Assembly: GCA_021166845.1 (NCBI GenBank)
Contig: JAJPEP010000048.1
Location: 43,097 to 107,096 of the forward strand
Direction of reading: 5' to 3'
Length of the DNA stretch: 64,000 nucleotides
Source: Thiobacillus sp.
GTDB taxonomy: Bacteria; Pseudomonadota; Gammaproteobacteria; Burkholderiales; Thiobacillaceae
Shown: piece after piece, positions 9,579 to 18,794 of the stretch
Position numbering within the stretch: position 1 is the stretch's first letter
How the letters are laid out: the number at the start of each line of letters is the position of its first letter
Made by a program: the position numbers and the translations under genes
The notes under the pieces: model-generated
What the model saw: the letters and a program-made list of their open reading frames with translations, nothing else
Databases searched by the model: none
Told to the model about the DNA's origin: nothing

Positions 9579-9991
9579 TCGGGCTGGATACTAATGTGCT
9601 GGCCCGCTATTACATCGCGGACAAGGCCGATGCAGAGGCGCAACGTCAACATGAGGCCGCGCGCCGGTTGATTGAATCTGGTCAAGCTTTGATGGTGTGC
9701 AAAACCGTAGCGTTGGAACTGGAATGGGTGATGCGCGGCTATTACGGTTTCAGCCCGCAGGAAATCGCGCGCGTATTTCACCATCTTCTGAGCCTGGATC
9801 ATGTCACGGTGGAAGACCGTGAAACGCTACTGCAGGCGCTGGCGCAGAGCGAAGCCGGGCTGGAAATGGCCGACGCCTTGCACCATGCGAGTTATCGCGG
9901 CTGCGATAGCATGGCTTCGTTTGACGGCCAGAAATTTGCCCGCCGGGTAAAGCGTCTGGGGCTGATGCCCCGAGTTGTTGTACCTGACTGA
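9575..9991 (+). CDS. PIN-domain ribonuclease toxin (VapC-like)
   Basis: A 138-residue PIN-domain protein. Acidic residues expected to hold the catalytic metal are present: Asp5 (GLDTNVLARYY), Glu48/Glu50 (ALELEW), Asp100 (MADALH) and Asp117 (ASFDGQKFA). Toxins of this family cleave specific RNAs and stop growth until bound by the cognate antitoxin, encoded immediately upstream with a 4-base overlap. The RNA target is unknown. The pair forms the right edge of the island, 52 bases before the helicase start. Confidence 0.93.
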   Translation: MIGLDTNVLARYYIADKADAEAQRQHEAARRLIESGQALMVCKTVALELEWVMRGYYGFSPQEIARVFHHLLSLDHVTVEDRETLLQALAQSEAGLEMADALHHASYRGCDSMASFDGQKFARRVKRLGLMPRVVVPD

Positions 9992-10043
9992 GCAATGTTG
10001 TCCCGGCTTATTGAAGCCGCTGACTTCGCCACACGCTTGAATC

Positions 10044-13000
10044 ATGCCCAACCCCTTCGACACCGCCACCGCCCTGTCCCCCGCCCGCTCGGTGGTGGTG
10101 GAAGCCTGCGCCGGCAGCGGCAAGACCTGGCTGCTGGTATCGCGCATGCTGCGTCTGTTGCTGGCGGGTGCCGCGCCCTCGGAGTTGCTGGCGATCACGT
10201 TCACGCGCAAGGCGGCGCAGGAAATGACTGACCGCCTGCACGAGTGGCTGCGCGTGCTGGCGCTGGAAGACGACGCGACGGTGCGCAAGTTTTTGCACGA
10301 GCGCGCGGTGCCGGATGACGAGATCGACGCGCTGCTGCCGCGCGCGCGCGGGCTGCTGGAGATAGTGCTGACTGCGCAGCCGGGACCGACGGTGACGACC
10401 TTCCACGGCTGGTTTCTCGATCTGCTGAAACGCGCACCGCTGGAAGCCGGGTTGCCGTGGGGCGCCCCACTGCTTGAGCGCACCCGCCTGCTGCAGGACG
10501 AGGTACGCGATCGCCTGCTGGCGCAATGGGCTGGCACGCCCAATTCGCCTGAAGGCGCGGCGCTACTGGCCTTGCTGGCCGACGTCGGCGAGCACAATCT
10601 GCACGCACTGCTGAAACACTTTGTCGATGCCCGCGCGGAATGGTGGGCGTATACCGACGAGGCGCCCGACCCGGTGGCGCATGCGCTGGAACAACTGAAG
10701 CCGGGCCTGCACCCCGATCTGGAGTGCGATCCGGTGGCGGCATTCTGGGCCGACGAGCTGATGGTGGCGCGGGTGAAGCGGGTGGGCTTTGCGCTGGAAA
10801 AGGGCGGCAAGAGCGAATGGGTGCGCGCGCCCGAAATTCAGCGCAGCCTGGGCCTGCCGCCCGATGAGGCCCATGTCTCACTCATGAGACACCTGATGAC
10901 GGCGGGCAAGCGGCGCAAGAAGCAGGCGACCAGGGAACTGGAAAACGCGCTCGGCGCCGAACTCGACACCTACCTGCGCGACCTCGACACGCTCGAAACC
11001 GCGCTGGAAACCGTCGCCGCGATCCAGGCCGACCAGCGCATCTGGGCGCTCAACCGTCACGGCCTGCTGCTCGGCCACGCGCTGCTGGCGGCCTATCAGG
11101 ACGCCAAGGTGCAGCAGGGGGTGATCGACTTTGCCGATGCCGAATGGCAGGCCTGCCGCCTTTTGCGCAGCGAGGAACACGCGCCGGCGCTGGCGCTGAA
11201 GCTGGACGCGCGCTACCGGCATCTCTTGCTCGACGAATTCCAGGACACCAACCCGCTGCAGTGGCAGGCGCTTTCGACCTGGCTTCTGGAAGCGCGCGGC
11301 GCGGACAGCGCGATGACGGTGTTCATGGTGGGCGACCCCAAGCAGGCGATCTACCGCTTCCGCCGCGGCGAGGCGCGGGTGTTCGACGCGGCGGCGGATT
11401 TTCTGCGCACGCATTTCGACGCCGCGCGCTTCAGCACCGACATGACGCGGCGGCTGGCGCCGGCGGTCGTCGCGGCGATCAATCCGGTGTTCGCCGGTGT
11501 GACGGGCTTTGCCGAGCACACGCACGCGCCGGCAAACGACCTGCGCCCGGGCGCGCTACGCAGCCTGCCGGTGCAGGTGGAAAAAACAGAAACCGCGACG
11601 ACTGATGGCCTGCCCCACACGGGGACTCCGATCCACTACGCGGCCTCCGGCCACGTGTGGAGTCGTATGCGCAATCCGCTCACCACGCCGCAGCCGGAAG
11701 CCGACGACCGCGCCGTGCATGAGGAAGCGCGGCAGTTTGCCCGGGTGTTGCGCGACGAGGTGCTGGGGCGCTGGGGCGTGGCAGACAAAGCCGGCGCCCT
11801 GCGCGCGGCGCGCCCCGGCGACGTCATGGCGCTGGTGCGAAAGCGCACCCACCTGCACCTGTACGAGCGCGAACTGGAAGCCGCCGGCATCCCCTTCATC
11901 ACCTCGCGCCGCGGCGGCCTGCTGCACGCGCTGGAGGCGCAGGACGTGATCGCGCTGATCGAAACCCTGCTGCTGCCGCACGCCGACCTGAAGCTGGCGC
12001 ACGTGCTGAAGTCCCCGGTCTTCGGCTGCAGCGACGACGACCTGCTGCGGGTGTTCGCGCCCGGCGCCGCGCCGCGCGGCTGGGAACGGCTGCTCGCGCT
12101 CGCCGCCGAAGCCGATTGCCCGCCCACGCTGGCGCGCGCGGCGCAGCTGCTGACCAGCTGGCGCGCCCATTGCGGCACGCTGCCGGTGCACGACCTGCTC
12201 GACCGCATCTACTTTGAGGGCGACGTCGAAGCGCGCTATGGCGCCGCCGTGCCGGAGGCGATGCGACCGCAGGTGGCCGCCAATCTGCGCGCCTTCATGC
12301 AGCTGGCGCTGACGCAGGACGCAGGGCGCTACCCCACGCTGGCCGGCTTCGTGCGCGAGCTGGCCAGTCTCATCGATGACGCCGACGCCGCGCCCGGCGA
12401 AGGGCTGGCGGCCGACGGCGAGAATGCGGTGCGCCTCTTGACCATCCACGGCGCCAAGGGGCTGGAAGCGCCGATCGTCTGGCTCCTGGGCGGCAGCGAC
12501 CACGCGCGCGGCGACAGCTACGCCGTGCTGGCGCCGTGGCCGCCCGAGGCCGCGCGGCCGGTTCACTTCTCGCTGTTCGGCAAACTGGAAGACCGGGGGG
12601 CGGCACGGGAAGGCTGGTTCCAGGAAGAAGCCGATCTGGCGCAGCGCGAATCCGACAACCTGCTGTACGTGGCGCTGACCCGCGCCGCGCAGGGGCTGAT
12701 CGTCAGCGGCGACGCCGGCAGGAACGCCTGGCTTGCGCGGGTCGATGCGGCCTGGCAAAACCTGGGCCTGCCAGCCGATCTGCCATCCGCCGCCGCCGAG
12801 GCAGCCGGAACCCCCGCCGTGCCGGTCCGCATCGACGCCCCGGCGGTGGGCCAGCGCGTCACCCCGCCGGCCGCGAGTCCGGCGGCGGCGGGCGGCGAAT
12901 TGTTCCACGCGTGTCTGGAGGCCCATGCGCCGCCCGGCGCGCCGCGCGACCTGTCCGCGCTGGCGGCGCGCCTGGGGCTTGAAACCGAACTGGACGCCAC

Positions 13001-13337
13001 CGAGGCCGCGGCCCGCGCCCTGCTGGCACAGCCGCAGCTGGCGCACCTGTTCGACCCGGCGCGGTATCGACGCGCCCACAACGAGTGGGCGCTGCTGGAT
13101 GCCGACGGCCGCCTGCAGCGGCTCGACCGCGTGGTGGAATTCGACGACGCGGTGTGGCTGATCGACTACAAGACCGGCGACGACAGCCGCGCGCTGTCCG
13201 ATGCGCAACTGGTCGAGCGCCATCGCGCCCAGCTCACCGGCTACCGGATCCTGCTCGCCGAACTCCATGCCGGCAAGCCGGTGCACGCCGCGCTGCTGCT
13301 GGCCGACGGCCGCCTGGTCGACATGATGTCCGGCTGA
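10044..13337 (+). CDS. UvrD/RecB-family helicase-nuclease (AddA-like)
   Basis: A 1097-residue superfamily 1 helicase. Walker A ACAGSGKT is at residues 21-28, followed by motif Ia (ITFTRKAAQEM), Walker B (LLLDEFQDTNP), motif III (FMVGDPKQAIYRFR), motif V (LTIHGAKGLEAP) and motif VI (YVALTRAAQ). A C-terminal RecB-like nuclease core (LDRVVEF, then LIDYKTGDD) follows. It is expected to process double-strand breaks together with the AddB-like nuclease at 3171-5867, from which it is separated by the 4.1-kb island. The ATG at 10044 precedes the conserved N-terminus, of which a truncated copy lies at 9200. Confidence 0.92.
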   Translation: MPNPFDTATALSPARSVVVEACAGSGKTWLLVSRMLRLLLAGAAPSELLAITFTRKAAQEMTDRLHEWLRVLALEDDATVRKFLHERAVPDDEIDALLPRARGLLEIVLTAQPGPTVTTFHGWFLDLLKRAPLEAGLPWGAPLLERTRLLQDEVRDRLLAQWAGTPNSPEGAALLALLADVGEHNLHALLKHFVDARAEWWAYTDEAPDPVAHALEQLKPGLHPDLECDPVAAFWADELMVARVKRVGFALEKGGKSEWVRAPEIQRSLGLPPDEAHVSLMRHLMTAGKRRKKQATRELENALGAELDTYLRDLDTLETALETVAAIQADQRIWALNRHGLLLGHALLAAYQDAKVQQGVIDFADAEWQACRLLRSEEHAPALALKLDARYRHLLLDEFQDTNPLQWQALSTWLLEARGADSAMTVFMVGDPKQAIYRFRRGEARVFDAAADFLRTHFDAARFSTDMTRRLAPAVVAAINPVFAGVTGFAEHTHAPANDLRPGALRSLPVQVEKTETATTDGLPHTGTPIHYAASGHVWSRMRNPLTTPQPEADDRAVHEEARQFARVLRDEVLGRWGVADKAGALRAARPGDVMALVRKRTHLHLYERELEAAGIPFITSRRGGLLHALEAQDVIALIETLLLPHADLKLAHVLKSPVFGCSDDDLLRVFAPGAAPRGWERLLALAAEADCPPTLARAAQLLTSWRAHCGTLPVHDLLDRIYFEGDVEARYGAAVPEAMRPQVAANLRAFMQLALTQDAGRYPTLAGFVRELASLIDDADAAPGEGLAADGENAVRLLTIHGAKGLEAPIVWLLGGSDHARGDSYAVLAPWPPEAARPVHFSLFGKLEDRGAAREGWFQEEADLAQRESDNLLYVALTRAAQGLIVSGDAGRNAWLARVDAAWQNLGLPADLPSAAAEAAGTPAVPVRIDAPAVGQRVTPPAASPAAAGGELFHACLEAHAPPGAPRDLSALAARLGLETELDATEAAARALLAQPQLAHLFDPARYRRAHNEWALLDADGRLQRLDRVVEFDDAVWLIDYKTGDDSRALSDAQLVERHRAQLTGYRILLAELHAGKPVHAALLLADGRLVDMMSG

Positions 13338-13406
13338 AAACCATTTGGCCCGCGCTTTTTCGCTTGCCGCCGGCAAGCGGCATTCTCTGACACCGGAGTA
13401 ACAAAC

Positions 13407-14006
13407 GTGATCGACAAACCCTTTTCCGAATCCTGCGTGCAGAACCGTGAGCCGATCCTGGCGGTGCTGCGCGAAGTATTTGCCGACTGCCGCCAGGTAC
13501 TGGAAATCGGCAGCGGCACCGGCCAGCATGCCGTGTATTTCGGCGCGGGCCTGCCGCACCTCGTCTGGCAGAGCGCCGACGTGCCGCCGCATCATGCGGG
13601 CATCCGGGCCTGGCTCGATGAAGCCGCGCTGCCCAATGTGCGGCCGCCGATCGCGCTCGACGTCAGCCAGCCCGGCTGGCGCAGCGGACGCTACGATGCG
13701 GTGTTCTCGGCCAACACCCTGCACATCATGGGCTGGCCCGAGGTGGAAGCCTTCTTCGAAGGCGTGGGCGAAGTGCTGGAGGCCGGCGGCGTGCTGGCGG
13801 TGTACGGCCCGTTCAACATCAACGGCGCCTACACTTCGGAGAGCAATGCCCGCTTCGACGCCTGGCTGAAGGCGCGCGACCCGGCCTCCGGGGTGCGCGA
13901 CTTCGAGGCGGTAGACGCGCTGGCTCGCGCGCAGGGGCTGGTCCTGCGGCAGGACATCGCCATGCCGGCGAACAACCGCACGCTGGTGTGGCGCCGCACT
14001 GGCTGA
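13407..14006 (+). CDS. DUF938 family SAM-dependent methyltransferase
   Basis: A 199-residue class I methyltransferase fold. The SAM-binding loop VLEIGSGTGQH lies near residues 33-43, followed by ALDVSQPGW and FSANTLHIMGW, characteristic of the DUF938 family. The substrate is unknown. The ATG follows GGAGTAAC by a few bases. It stands alone between the helicase and a small hypothetical. Confidence 0.85.
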   Translation: MIDKPFSESCVQNREPILAVLREVFADCRQVLEIGSGTGQHAVYFGAGLPHLVWQSADVPPHHAGIRAWLDEAALPNVRPPIALDVSQPGWRSGRYDAVFSANTLHIMGWPEVEAFFEGVGEVLEAGGVLAVYGPFNINGAYTSESNARFDAWLKARDPASGVRDFEAVDALARAQGLVLRQDIAMPANNRTLVWRRTG

Positions 14007-14069
14007 ATCCGGCTTTCCCTTGCGAAGGGCTTTGCTATAAACAAAGCATTGTGAGACCGGGAAAATCCC

Positions 14070-14408
14070 ATGCGTATCGCCGAACTGATCCAACGCTGGA
14101 GCAAGGAGGGACATGCGCGGACAGACGTGCGCGCCTACATGGTTCATTTGCCGCTGCGCGACGCCGCGCGGATCGAAGCCCTGCACATGATGTATCCCGG
14201 CTGCAGCGCTTCTCAACTGATGTCCGACCTGATCCGTGCCGCGCTGGACGAACTTGAGGTGGCCATGCCCTACATCCCCGGCAACCGCGTCATTGCCGAA
14301 GACGACTACGGCGATCCGATCTATGAAGATCTCGGCCCCACGCCGCAGTTCTATTCGCTGTCGCACGAGATCCTGCGCAAGCTCGCCACCGAGCCGGAAG
14401 GCAAGTAA
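14070..14408 (+). CDS. Conserved hypothetical protein, possibly ribbon-helix-helix-like
   Basis: A 112-residue protein that I do not recognise by function. Residues 25-62 (YMVHLPLRDAARIEAL and SASQLMSDLIRAALDELE) recall the strand-helix-helix layout of small DNA-binding proteins. This is only a resemblance. The C-terminal half is acidic and rich in Tyr and Pro. No signal peptide or membrane segment is seen. It lies alone between two unrelated genes. Confidence 0.7.
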   Translation: MRIAELIQRWSKEGHARTDVRAYMVHLPLRDAARIEALHMMYPGCSASQLMSDLIRAALDELEVAMPYIPGNRVIAEDDYGDPIYEDLGPTPQFYSLSHEILRKLATEPEGK

Positions 14409-14507
14409 CTGTCGAATTAATTTACATTTTTTATGGGAACGGTCGGGCAAGGAAATTTAGTTCCTTGTATTGACTGAAATTTCCAGATCAGGAACGAGGC
14501 TTGCTTA

Positions 14508-14783
14508 ATGTTCGGCACAATAATTCAAATGATGGGAAGTGTCATGTACCTCGGCCCGGCTTTTCTTTTTGCGGCCTTTGCCAGCCTGTTTTATATTCCC
14601 GGCTTCCTGGACATGCCCCTCGGCATGCTCACCCCCCGCCAGCTCGTTTCACAGCTGCTGTTTTCCGTCTTCGCGCTGATTTCACTTGCCTCGCTGGCGC
14701 GCTCCATCGAACTCGATCCGGTGTGGCCGTGGCGGCCCGAATTCCGCCGCGCGATGAACTGGCTGCTGGGGCGCACGCAGTAG
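14508..14783 (+). CDS. Small inner-membrane protein, unknown function
   Basis: A 91-residue protein with two hydrophobic segments, about residues 10-30 (MYLGPAFLFAAFASLFYIPG) and 45-65 (LVSQLLFSVFALISLASLA), ending in a basic, tryptophan-rich tail. No family is recognised. The ATG at 14508 is the only sensible start and has GAGGCTTGCTTA upstream. It precedes argJ by about 60 bases but need not be co-transcribed. Confidence 0.65.
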   Translation: MFGTIIQMMGSVMYLGPAFLFAAFASLFYIPGFLDMPLGMLTPRQLVSQLLFSVFALISLASLARSIELDPVWPWRPEFRRAMNWLLGRTQ

Positions 14784-14842
14784 GTCCACCCATCCATTTG
14801 CGGCCGGCATAAAATGACGGTTTTCCATTTTGCGAAACCGCC

Positions 14843-16069
14843 ATGCCCGTCAAGCTCTCCGCGCCCGATCCCGCTTCCCTGCTGCCCATTCGAGGCGTGC
14901 GCCTGGGCATTGCCTCGGCCGGGATCAAGAAACCCGGACGCCGCGACATCACCCTGATCGAGCTTGCGCCGGGCGCCCGGGTGGCCGGGGTGTTCACGCA
15001 AAACCGCTTCTGCGCCGCGCCGGTCGTGCTGTGCAAACAGCATCTGACGCATGGCGACATCCGCGCGCTGGTGATCAACACCGGCAACGCCAACGCCGGC
15101 ACCGGCGAAGAGGGCCTGCACCGCGCGCGCCAGACCTGCGAAGCGGTGGCGCGGCTGATAGGCTGCGCGACAGAAGCCGTGCTGCCGTTTTCCACCGGCG
15201 TAATCCTGGAGCCGCTGCCCATCGACAAGATCCTGCCCGCGCTGCCGGCGGCGCAGGCCGATCTCGCGCCCGACCACTGGTCGGAAGCCGCGCACGCGAT
15301 CATGACCACCGACATCGTCGCCAAGGGCGCGTCGCGCCGGGCGCAGGTCGGCAGCAAGACGGTGACGATAACCGGCATCGCCAAAGGCTCCGGAATGATC
15401 CACCCCAACATGGCGACCATGCTGGGATATGTGGCGACTGACGCGGCGATCGCCCCCGGCCTGATGCCGCAGCTGGTGAAGGAAGTGGCCGAGGTGTCGT
15501 TCAACTGCGTCACCGTCGACGGCGACACCTCGACCAACGACAGCTTCATCCTGATCGCCACCGGGCAGGCCGGCAATGCCGAAATTTCCGACGCGGCCGG
15601 CGCCGACTATGCCGCGCTGAAAGCCGCCTTGAGCGAAGTCGCGATCGAGCTGGCGCAGGCAATGGCGCGCGATGGTGAAGGCGCGACCAAGTTCATCACC
15701 GTGGCAGTCGAAGGCGGGCGCGACCGCGCCGAATGCAAGCAGATCGCCTACGCGATTGCGCGCTCACCGCTGGTCAAGACCGCCTTCTTCGCCAGCGACC
15801 CCAACCTCGGACGCATCCTCGCTGCCATCGGCTATGCGGGGGTGACGGACCTCGACGTCAACACGCTGCAGGTGTATCTGGGCGACGTGCTGGTGGCGGA
15901 GAAGGGCGGCCGCGCCGCCAGCTACACCGAGGCGCAGGGCGCGGCGGTGATGCGGGAAGCCGATATCACCGTGCGCGTGGCGCTCAATCGCGGCAACGTG
16001 AATGCCACCGTGTGGACCTGCGACTTTTCCTACGACTACGTGAAGATCAATGCCGAATACCGCACCTGA
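14843..16069 (+). CDS. argJ: Bifunctional ornithine acetyltransferase / N-acetylglutamate synthase
   Basis: ArgJ recycles the acetyl group from N-acetylornithine to glutamate and can also make N-acetylglutamate from acetyl-CoA in arginine synthesis. The 408-residue product has the family landmarks [12 protein letters not shown] (78-89), the autocleavage site [10 protein letters not shown] with nucleophile Thr192, and the usual C-terminal domain. The precursor cleaves itself before Thr192. Its 3' end overlaps the Nudix-ThiE gene by about 20 bases, suggesting coupled expression. Confidence 0.95.
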   Translation: MPVKLSAPDPASLLPIRGVRLGIASAGIKKPGRRDITLIELAPGARVAGVFTQNRFCAAPVVLCKQHLTHGDIRALVINTGNANAGTGEEGLHRARQTCEAVARLIGCATEAVLPFSTGVILEPLPIDKILPALPAAQADLAPDHWSEAAHAIMTTDIVAKGASRRAQVGSKTVTITGIAKGSGMIHPNMATMLGYVATDAAIAPGLMPQLVKEVAEVSFNCVTVDGDTSTNDSFILIATGQAGNAEISDAAGADYAALKAALSEVAIELAQAMARDGEGATKFITVAVEGGRDRAECKQIAYAIARSPLVKTAFFASDPNLGRILAAIGYAGVTDLDVNTLQVYLGDVLVAEKGGRAASYTEAQGAAVMREADITVRVALNRGNVNATVWTCDFSYDYVKINAEYRT

Positions 16070-17054
16070 ACGAAATACCGGAACGGCTGCCGGCCAGACC
16101 CGGCAAACGCCAATGTGCCACGGTTCCATCGTCGAAGTTTCCGCCGCGGTGCTGACCCGGCCCGACGGCCGCGTACTGCTGGCGCAGCGCCCGCAGGGCA
16201 AGGCCTACGCGGGTTACTGGGAGTTCTCCGGCGGCAAGGTGGAGCCGGGCGAGTCGCTGGAGGCCGCGCTGGTGCGCGAACTGCACGAGGAACTCGGCAT
16301 CGTCGTCACCCGCGCCTGCCGCTGGATCACCCGGGTGTTCGAATACCCGCACGCCATCGTGCGCCTCAACTTTTTCCGCGTGTTCGACTGGCAGGGCGAA
16401 CCGCACCCGCACGAGGGACAGGTGTTTTCCTGGCAGCAGCCCGATGCGGTCGAGGTGGCGCCGCTCCTGCCGGCCAATTTCCCGATTTTGAAGGCCTTGT
16501 CGCTGCCGCCGCTGCTGGGGATTACGCATGCCGAGTCGCTCGGCGTCGACAGCTTCCTCGCGCGCCTCGACATCGCGCTCGCCAACGGCCTGCGGCTGAT
16601 CCAGCTGCGCGACAAGACGCTGCCTGAAGACGCACGGCTGGCACTGGCGCGCGAGACGGTGCGCCGCGCCCATCGGTACGGCGCCCGCGTGCTGGTCAAC
16701 GGCGATCCGGCGCTGGCGGGCGCGGCGGGCGCGGACGGCGTGCACCTCGATTCGACCGCCGCCGCCCGATTGACGGCGCGCCCGGACTACGACTGGATCG
16801 GGGTGTCATGCCACGATGCCGCCGAGCTGGCGCACGCCGCCGCGATTGAGGCCGATTTCGCGCTGCTGTCGCCGGTGCTGCCCACGCTCACCCATCCGGG
16901 CGCCGTTACGCTCGGCTGGGATACGTTTTCCGCGCTCGCCGCCGCCAGCCCGATCCCGGTCTACGGCCTCGGCGGGCTGGGGCGCGACGATGTGGCGCTG
17001 GCGCAGTCGCACGGCGCGCACGGCGTGGCGCTGCTGCGCGGGGCGTGGACGTGA
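16050..17054 (+). CDS. Nudix hydrolase fused to a thiamine-phosphate-synthase-like domain
   Basis: A 334-residue two-domain protein. Residues about 22-150 are a MutT-like Nudix domain with a complete Nudix box ([11 protein letters not shown], then RELHEELGI), expected to sanitise oxidised nucleotides such as 8-oxo-dGTP. Residues about 155-334 are a ThiE/TenI-type TIM barrel ([23 protein letters not shown]). The barrel is probably TenI-like, because a true ThiE would need its full diphosphate-binding set, which I cannot confirm. The start at 16050 overlaps argJ; a Met at 16113 just before the Nudix domain is an alternative. Confidence 0.85.
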   Translation: MPNTAPERNTGTAAGQTRQTPMCHGSIVEVSAAVLTRPDGRVLLAQRPQGKAYAGYWEFSGGKVEPGESLEAALVRELHEELGIVVTRACRWITRVFEYPHAIVRLNFFRVFDWQGEPHPHEGQVFSWQQPDAVEVAPLLPANFPILKALSLPPLLGITHAESLGVDSFLARLDIALANGLRLIQLRDKTLPEDARLALARETVRRAHRYGARVLVNGDPALAGAAGADGVHLDSTAAARLTARPDYDWIGVSCHDAAELAHAAAIEADFALLSPVLPTLTHPGAVTLGWDTFSALAAASPIPVYGLGGLGRDDVALAQSHGAHGVALLRGAWT

Positions 17055-17128
17055 AGCGGGTGCTGCGCCGGGATCGCCCGCAAACCGGGCGCCCCGAAGA
17101 ACATAAAAGTCCGGCGGAGGCGTACCCC

Positions 17129-17539
17129 ATGCGGGTGCTGGCGCCGCTGCTGCTGCTGGTCGCGCTGGTGGCGATCGCGGCGGCCGGCTACTGGCTGAAG
17201 CGACCGCCCGAAGCGGTGACGGTGCCCTGTGTCGACCCCGTGTCCGGATGCGCCTTCAGCCACCACGGCGCGCCGGCAAGTGTGCGCTTTTCGGTGCGGC
17301 CGGCGCCACTGGAAGCTTTCGAACTGAACGTCCGCGCAGTGAACGCCGCCCGCATCAGCGCAGAATTCCAGATGATCGGCATGGACATGGGCTTCAACCG
17401 CTACGATCTGCGGCCGGTCGCGGACGGCACCTGGGCCTCGACGGTGACCCTGCCGGCTTGCGTCAGCGGACAGGGCAGCTGGGTGTTGTACCTGGACCTG
17501 GACGGCTCACGGTACGCGCTGCCCTTCAGTACACAATGA
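17129..17539 (+). CDS. Membrane-anchored hypothetical protein
   Basis: A 136-residue protein with one N-terminal hydrophobic anchor (residues 4-20, VLAPLLLLVALVAIAAA) and a probably periplasmic domain holding two cysteines near residues 34-41 (PCVDPVSGC). No family is recognised with confidence. The ATG at 17129 is chosen over the upstream in-frame start at 17045 because GGCGGAGG lies 8 bases before it. It follows the Nudix-ThiE gene closely and precedes phoU. Confidence 0.75.
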   Translation: MRVLAPLLLLVALVAIAAAGYWLKRPPEAVTVPCVDPVSGCAFSHHGAPASVRFSVRPAPLEAFELNVRAVNAARISAEFQMIGMDMGFNRYDLRPVADGTWASTVTLPACVSGQGSWVLYLDLDGSRYALPFSTQ

Positions 17540-17581
17540 AACCTGCCGTTGCCGGTCATGCAATCTTCACAATGCGCGGCC

Positions 17582-17587
17582 TATAAT
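17582..17587 (+). promoter_or_regulatory. Consensus -10 element upstream of phoU
   Basis: A perfect TATAAT lies 31 bases before the phoU start codon. No strong -35 is seen at the right spacing (TGCAAT at 17559 is the best candidate), so activator help, for example by PhoB, is possible but no clear Pho box was recognised. Confidence 0.5.
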
Positions 17588-17617
17588 TAAAAGCGAATTA
17601 TTGGGGATACCAACACG

Positions 17618-18319
17618 ATGCCAACAGAACACACCTACAAGCAGTTTGACGCCGAGCTGGAAGCAGTGCGCGCCAGCGTGCTGAAAATGGGCGGCATGGT
17701 CGAAGAGCAAATCATCAACGCCGTCGAAGCGCTCATCTCGGGCGACATGGACCTGGCCGAACGGGTGGATGCAAACGACCATAACGTCAATGGACTGGAA
17801 GTCGCGATCGACGAGGATTGCACCCGCATCATCGCGCGCCGTCAGCCGACCGCGTCCGATCTGCGCATGGTGATGATGGTGGTCAAGACCATCACCGACC
17901 TCGAACGCATCGGCGACGAGGCGGCCAAGATCGCCCGCATGGCCAGGCTGATCCATCAGTCCGGGCGCATCAGCATGCCGCGCTTCTCCGAAGTCAAATA
18001 TATGGCGGATATGGTGCTCGACATGCTGCGCAAGGCGCTCGACGCCTTTGCCCGCCTGGACGCCACCAAGGCGGTGGAAATCGCCCGCCAGGACCAGGCG
18101 GTGGATGAGGAATTCCGCCTCAACCTGCGCCACCTCATCACCTACATGATGGAAGACCCGCGCACCATATCGGTTTTTATCGACATCCTGTTCGTTACCA
18201 AGGCGATCGAGCGCATGGGCGACCACGCCAAGAACATGTCGGAATACGTGGTCTACATGGTCAAGGGCAAGGACGTCCGCCACACTTCCCTGGAAGAAAT
18301 CGAAAAAGAAGTGATGTGA
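17618..18319 (+). CDS. phoU: Phosphate signalling protein PhoU
   Basis: A 233-residue, all-helical cytoplasmic protein that links the PstSCAB phosphate transporter to the PhoR kinase and keeps the Pho regulon off when phosphate is plentiful. The paired PhoU repeats with acidic metal-binding clusters are visible (DLERIGDEAAKIARMA near 90 and IERMGDHAKNMSEYV near 200). Here it stands without pst genes beside it. A hairpin terminator follows 21 bases after the stop. Confidence 0.96.
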   Translation: MPTEHTYKQFDAELEAVRASVLKMGGMVEEQIINAVEALISGDMDLAERVDANDHNVNGLEVAIDEDCTRIIARRQPTASDLRMVMMVVKTITDLERIGDEAAKIARMARLIHQSGRISMPRFSEVKYMADMVLDMLRKALDAFARLDATKAVEIARQDQAVDEEFRLNLRHLITYMMEDPRTISVFIDILFVTKAIERMGDHAKNMSEYVVYMVKGKDVRHTSLEEIEKEVM

Positions 18320-18340
18320 TTTTTAGCGACCCCCATCCAA

Positions 18341-18367
18341 ACGGGCTCCCGCGGGGGAGCCCGTTTT
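18341..18367 (+). terminator. phoU terminator
   Basis: Perfect 10-bp arms at 18341-18350 and 18355-18364 (ACGGGCTCCC and its complement) with a 4-base loop, followed by TTTT. It lies between convergent phoU and yggX and serves phoU. Confidence 0.85.
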
Positions 18368-18386
18368 ACTTGAACGCTGCCGGTTT

Positions 18387-18500
18387 TACCCGCAAGGGGT
18401 AGGCCGTGGTTGTAAAGCCGCTGAAGCGTCAACAACCACGCACTACCCGCAAGGGGTAGGCCGCGGTTGTATGGCCGATGAAGCGGCGACAACCACGCAC
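18387..18500. repeat. Two tandem copies of a 57-bp element with internal hairpins
   Basis: Copy 1 spans 18387-18443 and copy 2 18444-18500, differing at 6 of 57 positions by eye. Each begins TACCCGCAAGGGGTAGGCCG. Copy 1 holds 8-bp arms GTGGTTGT/ACAACCAC; copy 2 keeps GGTTGT/ACAACC, so each copy can fold. The array fills the gap between phoU and yggX and ends at the yggX stop codon. It resembles intergenic REP/BIME-type elements; any role in 3' end protection or termination is inferred. Confidence 0.8.
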
Positions 18501-18775
18501 TACCTTGCCGGCGGCACGTAACCCGCGGCGGCATCGACGTTGCCGCCGCCGAAGAAGTAGCGCTCCATCTGTTCCATCAGATAGCTGCGTGCCTGCGCGT
18601 CGGCCAGGTTGAGGCGGTTTTCATTGATCAGCATGGTCTGGTGGCGCTGCCAGCCCGCCCAGGCTTCTTTCGATACGTTCTCGAAAATCTTCTTGCCCAA
18701 CTCGCCCGGCACCGGCTGAAAGGCCAGGCCCTCGGCCTCGCGCCCGAGCTTCACACAATTCACCATCCGCGTCAT
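18500..18775 (-). CDS. yggX: Probable Fe(II)-trafficking / oxidative damage protection protein
   Basis: A 91-residue YggX-family protein with the near-universal N-terminal cysteine segment ([15 protein letters not shown]) and the [20 protein letters not shown] and MLINENRLN blocks. The family protects iron-sulfur clusters and limits damage from labile iron. The length is standard. It lies 19 bases beyond the TPR gene on the same strand, and its stop abuts the 57-bp repeat array. Confidence 0.95.
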   Translation of the reverse strand: MTRMVNCVKLGREAEGLAFQPVPGELGKKIFENVSKEAWAGWQRHQTMLINENRLNLADAQARSYLMEQMERYFFGGGNVDAAAGYVPPAR

Positions 18776-18794
18776 TTTCTGCTCCTGAAAAAAA

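Noticed and set aside
5864..9991. Insertion sequence or phage origin for the island
   Set aside because: No transposase, integrase, terminal inverted repeats or tRNA attachment site could be found at either edge; only the helicase-start fragment at 9200 hints at recombination.
11556..14450. 964-residue open frame on the minus strand
   Set aside because: It runs antisense to the helicase, DUF938 and hypothetical genes. Its composition (His/Gln/Arg/Ala rich) is that of a GC-rich shadow frame, with no motifs.
14448..14467. Short inverted repeat CAAGGAA/TTCCTTG before 14508
   Set aside because: Only 7-bp AT-rich arms and no T-run; too weak to call a terminator.
18253..18534. 93-residue frame across the 57-bp tandem repeats
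   Set aside because: The apparent protein repeat reflects the DNA period (57 = 3 x 19); there is no start signal and it crosses the phoU terminator.
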